From assembly GCA_026398575.1 (NCBI GenBank), contig JAPLSP010000079.1, forward strand, positions 1 to 25,022: 25,022 bases of DNA, read 5' to 3'. Numbering within the stretch: the first letter of the stretch is position 1; every line of letters begins with the position of its first letter. This DNA is from Candidatus Sumerlaeota bacterium. Lineage in GTDB: Bacteria; Sumerlaeota; Sumerlaeia; JADFCT01. Below, piece after piece: positions 21,128 through 25,022 of the stretch. A program made the translations under genes and the position numbers. The notes under the pieces were generated by a model that did not search any database, was not told the origin of the DNA, and was given only the letters and a program-made list of their open reading frames with translations.

Positions 21128-21499
21128 TTATGCCATCTTACCTCTGATAATGATCTTGTGGTTCAAAATCCGCTTCCACATTCGGGGCAGCCGCCCGAGG
21201 CTGTCATCGTCCTCGTGCTGAAGCTCTTCCCATAAGTCATAGACCGCTTCCTTGATCGCCAGGAGAGCTTCGGATTCATTCTCCTCAGAGGTCCATATAT
21301 CCAGCTCTGGAATCCTGCATACGACCTCATCTGTGTAAAGCTCGATCTCGACTTGAATGGGCGAGATGACTTCCAAGTCCGGGCGGTTTAGATCATGAAT
21401 GGGAATGGAGCGCACAAAAATTGGCGCTACCGGAGCATCATCAGCCTTGTCCGCGGGACCTTGATGCTCAATAAGGACAGCTTTGGCGCTCTTGGCCAT
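21128..21499 (-). CDS. HicB-related small protein downstream of rpoD, unknown role
   Basis: 123 aa. After an unstructured 45-residue N-terminus, PIQVEIELYTDEVVCRIPELDIWTSEENESEALLAIKEAVYDLWEEL resembles the HicB-like beta-beta-beta-alpha pattern, where the sequence after the strands (G.(T/S)..EAL..I) is partly kept. A C-terminal RLPRMWKRILNHKI segment is seen in many small proteins of this kind. ATG 21499 starts 8 bases after the rpoD stop, with GGAG about 11 bases upstream, so co-transcription with rpoD is likely. I cannot name a function. It may pair with the following HicB-like protein. The HicB relationship is inferred from pattern only. Confidence 0.7.
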   Translation of the reverse strand: MAKSAKAVLIEHQGPADKADDAPVAPIFVRSIPIHDLNRPDLEVISPIQVEIELYTDEVVCRIPELDIWTSEENESEALLAIKEAVYDLWEELQHEDDDSLGRLPRMWKRILNHKIIIRGKMA

Positions 21500-21507
21500 T
21501 TTGGAAT

Positions 21508-23382
21508 TTACTCCATGAACTCAATCAGCTTGGACCGCCGGCTGGGGTGGCGTAGTTTGTTCAGGGCTTTGGTTTCGATCTGGCGGACGCGCTCGCGGGT
21601 GACGTTGAAGATCGTGCCGACTTCCTCCAACGTGCGCGGGAAGTCGTTGCCGCCGATGCCGAAGCGCAGGCGCAGGACTTTTTCTTCGCGGTCGGTCAGT
21701 GTCTGCAGGACTTCGTTGATCTGCTCCTGCATCAGCGTATAGGCCGTCGCGGTGACGGGCGATTCGGCGTCCTGGTCCTCGATGAAGTCGCCGAAGTGGG
21801 AATCGCCGTCTTCGCCGATCGGGGTTTCGAGAGAGATGGGCTGCTGCGCGATCTTGAAGACGCGGCGGACCTTGTCCACCGGCATCTCCATCTTTTCGGC
21901 GATCTCTTCAGGGGTAGGCTCGCGCCCGAGCTCCTGCACGAGATAGCGCGAAACGCGCGACAACTTGTTGATGGTTTCGATCATGTGCACGGGGATGCGG
22001 ATCGTGCGGGCCTGGTCGGCGATGGCGCGCGTGACGGCCTGGCGGATCCACCACGTGGCGTAGGTCGAGAACTTGTAGCCGCGCTGATATTCGAACTTGT
22101 CCACCGCGCGCATCAGGCCGATGTTGCCTTCCTGGATGAGGTCGAGGAACTGGAGGCCGCGGTTGGTGTATTTTTTCGCGATCGAAACGACGAGGCGCAG
22201 GTTCGCCTCGACGACTTTCATCTTGGCGTCCTGGGCCTCGCGTTCGCCTTCGTTGATCATCTCGACGATCTTGATCATCTCGTCGTAGGTATTGCCGGCT
22301 TCCTTCTCCAGGCGCTTGCTGAGGCGCTGCGCGTTGCGGATCGTCTTGTCGTACTTGATGAAGTCTTCGAGCGCGAAGCCGTGTTTCTTGCGCAGTTTTT
22401 TGGCCTCGGGCGAATTCTTCTTCGTCCGCTTGACGATGCGGCGGATGTCTTCCTCCGACATCATCGTCTTCATGATGATGCGCCCGATTTCCTTGTTCGC
22501 TTCCTGAATCTTGAGATAGATCTTGCGGATCTTGTCGGCGATCTGTTCGATGATGGCGAAATTCAGGTCAATCAGCAGGATCATCTTGTAGATTTGCGAC
22601 CGCCGTTCCTCGACTTCCCCCATCAATTTTTCTTTTTCCGCCGGTTCGATCAGCGGATCTTCGGCGTTGTTGACCAGCTCCATGATGGCGTCGTAATGCC
22701 CCAGGATCAGGGTCAGCCTATCCAGGATTTTCCTGGCGATGCGGCTGCGCTCCTCCATATCGGACTCGTCAACGTTGGCGCGCAGCAATTCATTCAAGTT
22801 GAAGGCGCCCGATTCCAGGCGCGCAAAGATTCGGCGCAATTCGAGGGCGGTGGCCGAAGCGCGCGTGATGGCTTCGCTGATCTGATGGCGGCCTTTTTCG
22901 ATCCGCTTGGCCAGCGTCACTTCCTCTTCGCGGGTCAACAGCGGCACCTTGCCCATTTCCATCAGGTAAAGGCGCACAGGATCGTCAATCTTGCCCGTGC
23001 CTTCGGCCGGCGTCTGCAGATTTTCGCGCAAGGCTTCGATTTGCGCCTTCGCGTCCAAATGCGCCATGCCGCCGTCCAGCGCTTCGGGCAACGCGCCGGC
23101 GAACCGCGAGCCTGCCGCCGCCTCTTCTTCTTCCTCCGCTTCTTCCTCTTCCTCAGCGACTTTGATGACAGGCTCGGCAGTGGCTTCCTGATCCTCGGTT
23201 TTAATGACGCTGATATGATTTTCTTCCAGCTCTTCGAGCAGAGCATCCATATCCGAAGCCGTCGCGTCGCCGTCCAAGGCTTTGAAAATATCCTCGAACG
23301 TGACGTGTCCGCGCTCTTTACCCGCCTCGATCAGGTCTTCATAGTTGCTAATGCTGGTTTGATTCGGAATCGCCACAGCCAT
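21508..23382 (-). CDS. rpoD: RNA polymerase primary sigma factor (sigma-70)
   Basis: 624 aa with all primary-sigma regions: region 1.1 ([19 protein letters not shown]), a long acidic linker ([13 protein letters not shown]), region 1.2 ([23 protein letters not shown]), a non-conserved region of about 200 residues, regions 2.1-2.4 ([38 protein letters not shown] and [17 protein letters not shown]), region 3, and region 4.2 ([25 protein letters not shown]). It directs RNA polymerase to housekeeping promoters. The ATG at 23382 is preceded by AGGT only 2-3 bases away, closer than usual. Two HicB-like genes follow within 10 bases each, which is an unusual rpoD neighbourhood; dnaG and rpsU, common partners elsewhere, are not upstream. 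Confidence 0.98.
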   Translation of the reverse strand: MAVAIPNQTSISNYEDLIEAGKERGHVTFEDIFKALDGDATASDMDALLEELEENHISVIKTEDQEATAEPVIKVAEEEEEAEEEEEAAAGSRFAGALPEALDGGMAHLDAKAQIEALRENLQTPAEGTGKIDDPVRLYLMEMGKVPLLTREEEVTLAKRIEKGRHQISEAITRASATALELRRIFARLESGAFNLNELLRANVDESDMEERSRIARKILDRLTLILGHYDAIMELVNNAEDPLIEPAEKEKLMGEVEERRSQIYKMILLIDLNFAIIEQIADKIRKIYLKIQEANKEIGRIIMKTMMSEEDIRRIVKRTKKNSPEAKKLRKKHGFALEDFIKYDKTIRNAQRLSKRLEKEAGNTYDEMIKIVEMINEGEREAQDAKMKVVEANLRLVVSIAKKYTNRGLQFLDLIQEGNIGLMRAVDKFEYQRGYKFSTYATWWIRQAVTRAIADQARTIRIPVHMIETINKLSRVSRYLVQELGREPTPEEIAEKMEMPVDKVRRVFKIAQQPISLETPIGEDGDSHFGDFIEDQDAESPVTATAYTLMQEQINEVLQTLTDREEKVLRLRFGIGGNDFPRTLEEVGTIFNVTRERVRQIETKALNKLRHPSRRSKLIEFME

Positions 23383-23478
23383 TTACCTCATTGAATGGAA
23401 TTCACGCCGGCCACTCTAAATTTGGTTTTCTGATTTGACTAATTTGAAGTTAGAACGCGCCTCAAACAGCACAATAAT

Positions 23479-23507
23479 ATTATAGAACTAATTTATAAAG
23501 TCACGAC
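23479..23507 (-). promoter_or_regulatory. Candidate rpoD promoter
   Basis: On the minus strand a perfect -10 TATAAT (plus 23479-23484) lies about 97 bases upstream of the rpoD ATG in an AT-rich stretch. The -35 region at normal spacing (GTCGTG) is poor. The remainder of 23383-23696 holds the efp terminator hairpin and nothing else identifiable. Confidence 0.4.
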
Positions 23508-23510
23508 ACA

Positions 23511-23563
23511 AAAATATAAAGCAGCCCTCTTCTCAGACATAACAAGTCTGAGGAAGAAGGCTC
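23511..23563 (-). terminator. Terminator-like hairpin downstream of efp
   Basis: On the minus strand, arms around CTCAGAC and GTCTGAG (seven exact pairs, seven-base loop, plus 23532-23552) extend with small bulges through CTTCTT/AAGAGGG. TTTATATTTTT follows after GC. It lies about 135 bases after the efp stop. Confidence 0.65.
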
Positions 23564-23696
23564 AAATCGTTCCATCAATTGATCTTAGCGATAGAAAAAT
23601 AACCTTATACCGCTCCGCGGGACCTTGAACTATCCCCTTTCGGCCCATGATTAAACGACAAATCCCATCCCCCTGTCAATCCAAAAAAATGACGGA

Positions 23697-24266
23697 TCAG
23701 GCCTTTTTCATCCGCTCGACATAGGTTCCATCGCGCGTGTCCACTTTGACCGTGTCGCCTGTGTTGATGAAAAGGGGAACCTGGACGTCAATACCGCATT
23801 CCAAAGTGGCGGTCTTCATGACGTTGGTGGCCGTATCGCCGCGAACGGCCGGCTCCGTAGTCTCAATTTTGGCTTCGATGAAATTGGGAATTTCGATCCC
23901 AACGGGTTTGCCTTTGTAGTATTGAATGCGGATTTCCATCCCCTCGAGAAGCCATTTGGCCGTTTCGCCCAGATCCTCTTCCGTCAGCGCAACTTGCTCA
24001 TAAGATTCATGGTCCATGAACACATAGTCGTGGCCATCGTGATAAGAGTAGCTCATCCGGCGATCGTCCAATTCGGCCTGTTGCACGCGTTCACTGGAAT
24101 TGAACCGGACTTCCCTGCTGGCGCCGGTTGTCAGGCTTCTCACCTTCAACATCATGCAGGCGTTGCCTTTGCCAGGCGTGCGATGCTGAAATGACATTAC
24201 GATCCAGATGTCATCGTCGAATTCGAGTTTGTTGCCGGTCCGGATACTGGTAGCTTGCAGAATCAT
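23697..24266 (-). CDS. efp: Translation elongation factor P
   Basis: 189 aa, standard length. Domain I (KOW-like) carries the modification loop HRTPGKGNA with Lys33 at the tip, the residue that is beta-lysylated, hydroxylated or aminopentanol-modified in other bacteria. Arg is absent there, so the EarP/rhamnose pathway is not indicated. The OB domains follow, with YVFMDHESYEQV, the conserved EPAVRGDTATN segment, P-L-FI-TGD-VKVDTR-G-YVER at the C-terminus. EF-P relieves ribosome stalling at polyproline. ATG 24266 has a near-perfect AAGGAGGAG 8 bases upstream. No modification enzyme gene (epmA/epmB) is in the window. Confidence 0.98.
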   Translation of the reverse strand: MILQATSIRTGNKLEFDDDIWIVMSFQHRTPGKGNACMMLKVRSLTTGASREVRFNSSERVQQAELDDRRMSYSYHDGHDYVFMDHESYEQVALTEEDLGETAKWLLEGMEIRIQYYKGKPVGIEIPNFIEAKIETTEPAVRGDTATNVMKTATLECGIDVQVPLFINTGDTVKVDTRDGTYVERMKKA

Positions 24267-24490
24267 GGCTCATACTCCTCCTTGCGGCGAGTCGCTTAAG
24301 GGAATAGACATCATCTCAGCAAAATACCAGCTGCTTGCCATGCGCTCGCCGCAGGCCGGGGAAAAGTAATCAACCTGCCTCCGCCAGTCAATGGAGATTT
24401 GCGCCGTCTGAGAGAAAAAACATAAGGGATCAAAACCGCCGTAAGGCATCCGGCGCATTTCAGCCGAGCTATCTTGGCGTGCTGGAAAAG

Positions 24491-24520
24491 GTCTGATAAA
24501 ATAATGTGCGACAAAATAAT
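24491..24520 (-). repeat. 15-bp repeat pair, minus orientation
   Basis: GTCTGATAAAATAAT (24491-24505) and GTGCGACAAAATAAT (24506-24520) are reverse complements of the ATTATTTTGTCNGAC unit found at 11185-11244. Confidence 0.8.
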
Positions 24521-24563
24521 AGCACAAAGCCATTCCTGACTGATTCAATGACGACGTGTTTTC

Positions 24564-24593
24564 ATTGTTTTGCCGGACATTATTTTGTCCGTA
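24564..24593 (+). repeat. 15-bp repeat pair, plus orientation
   Basis: ATTGTTTTGCCGGAC (24564-24578) and ATTATTTTGTCCGTA (24579-24593). This pair is inverted relative to the pair 44 bases to its left, and CGGACA/TGTCCG forms a small hairpin in it. Confidence 0.8.
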
Positions 24594-24604
24594 ATCCGCA
24601 AGCC

Positions 24605-25022
24605 TCAATACCGGCTCCACATCTCGACCGTTGAGGCCGCCGGCGCAACCTGCCATGTGCCGACCGCGTCCACCGCCATCGGGATGCCCGCAAGGTCCTG
24701 GACGCCCGACGTCGCCGCCACCAGACGCAAGGCGTAGGGGCCTGGCGTCGTGTTGCCGACGACCACGGTGTAGAGCGTCGAACTGATCTTGGTAAACGCG
24801 CTCAGCTCGAAGACCTGGATACCGTTGCGCGTCAGAACGAAATCACCGATGTCCACGCCCGTCACTTCCTCGCTGAACTGTATCGTCACGACGGCGCCGG
24901 CGTCCGGCGAGCCGATTGAAATCACCGCCGTCGGCGCGGTCTTGTCAACGTACAGCACGATTCCGTCTGCCGTTGTCCCAAGGTTCGAAGCCGCGTCGTA
25001 GCCCGACGCCGTCAGCGTCGCC
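24605..25022 (-). CDS. C-terminus of a large secreted protein with bacterial Ig-like repeats (5' end outside window)
   Basis: The frame is open from the right edge; about 138 codons are visible. The visible part reads ..TADGIVLYVDKTAPTAVIS, then VTIQFSEEVTGVDIGDFVLTRNG and a GPYALRLVAATSGVQDLAG segment. VDKTAPT at a domain boundary and FSEEVTGVDIGDF are the pattern of Ig-like (Big-type) repeats in bacterial surface proteins. The C-terminus ends in VEMWSRY with no sorting or autotransporter signal. Most of the protein, including any signal peptide, lies outside the window. A role in surface structure or adhesion is likely but unproven. Confidence 0.82.
   Translation of the reverse strand, partial: ATLTASGYDAASNLGTTADGIVLYVDKTAPTAVISIGSPDAGAVVTIQFSEEVTGVDIGDFVLTRNGIQVFELSAFTKISSTLYTVVVGNTTPGPYALRLVAATSGVQDLAGIPMAVDAVGTWQVAPAASTVEMWSRY

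Larger units (their letters stand above)
24267..24604. other. Intergenic region with the efp leader and 15-bp repeats
   Basis: 338 bases without a gene. It contains the efp upstream region and the two inverted 15-bp repeat pairs described separately. A possible minus-strand promoter TTGTGC-17-TTATTT overlaps the repeats but is weak. Confidence 0.4.

Noticed and set aside
21796..23394. 532-codon plus-strand frame opposite rpoD
   Set aside because: It is antisense to a complete sigma-70 gene, has skewed composition and no family pattern; long shadow frames are expected in GC-rich DNA.

Overview
The window looks like a chromosomal segment of a free-living, Gram-negative-type bacterium from a poorly cultured lineage. 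Two type II pseudopilins with a NFLEAQ..(S/A)K.SRAKAD core, a YfhO-like membrane protein, a URO-D-family methyltransferase-like protein and a xylose-isomerase-like sugar epimerase together resemble gene content I associate with Sumerlaeota, Hydrogenedentota and similar heterotrophs. That taxonomic guess is inference from remembered family look, not from a marker search. Most genes are GC-rich and lie on the minus strand. Housekeeping genes are rpoD, proS and efp.

Layout from left to right. 1-3.5 kb: a URO-D family protein, a sugar-binding lipoprotein and a pseudopilin, all on minus. 3.65-6.3 kb: a plus-strand accessory patch holding one unrecognised protein, then a lower-GC two-gene cassette of an ABC/AAA-type ATPase and an overlapping small protein that starts at TTG. 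6.4-10.9 kb: a minus-strand operon-like run of YfhO-like protein, M16 peptidase (ATGA overlap) and LOG-family hydrolase. 11.3-13.7 kb: a broken oxidoreductase, a small membrane protein and a glycosyltransferase, each separated by repeat arrays. 13.7-16.4 kb: an AAA-PD-(D/E)XK protein and a sugar isomerase. 17.1-19.1 kb, plus strand: a MoxR-like ATPase and a second pseudopilin with a clear terminator. 19.3-24.3 kb, minus strand: proS, two HicB-like genes directly behind rpoD, then efp. At the right edge lies the C-terminus of a large secreted Ig-like-repeat protein.

The most unusual features are outside the genes. Intergenic spaces are packed with degenerate tandem repeats of fixed period: 7 bp (several words), 15 bp and 16 bp. 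Several are arranged as two inverted halves, and some run right into stop codons or abut start codons. A fourth family is a GGGAGCG-plus-hairpin element whose stem changes in a compensatory way between copies. One copy has become the C-terminus of the truncated oxidoreductase. The best candidate for an undescribed protein system is the ATPase plus small-protein cassette at 4570-6301. It could be a defence or conflict module, but that is inference from architecture only.
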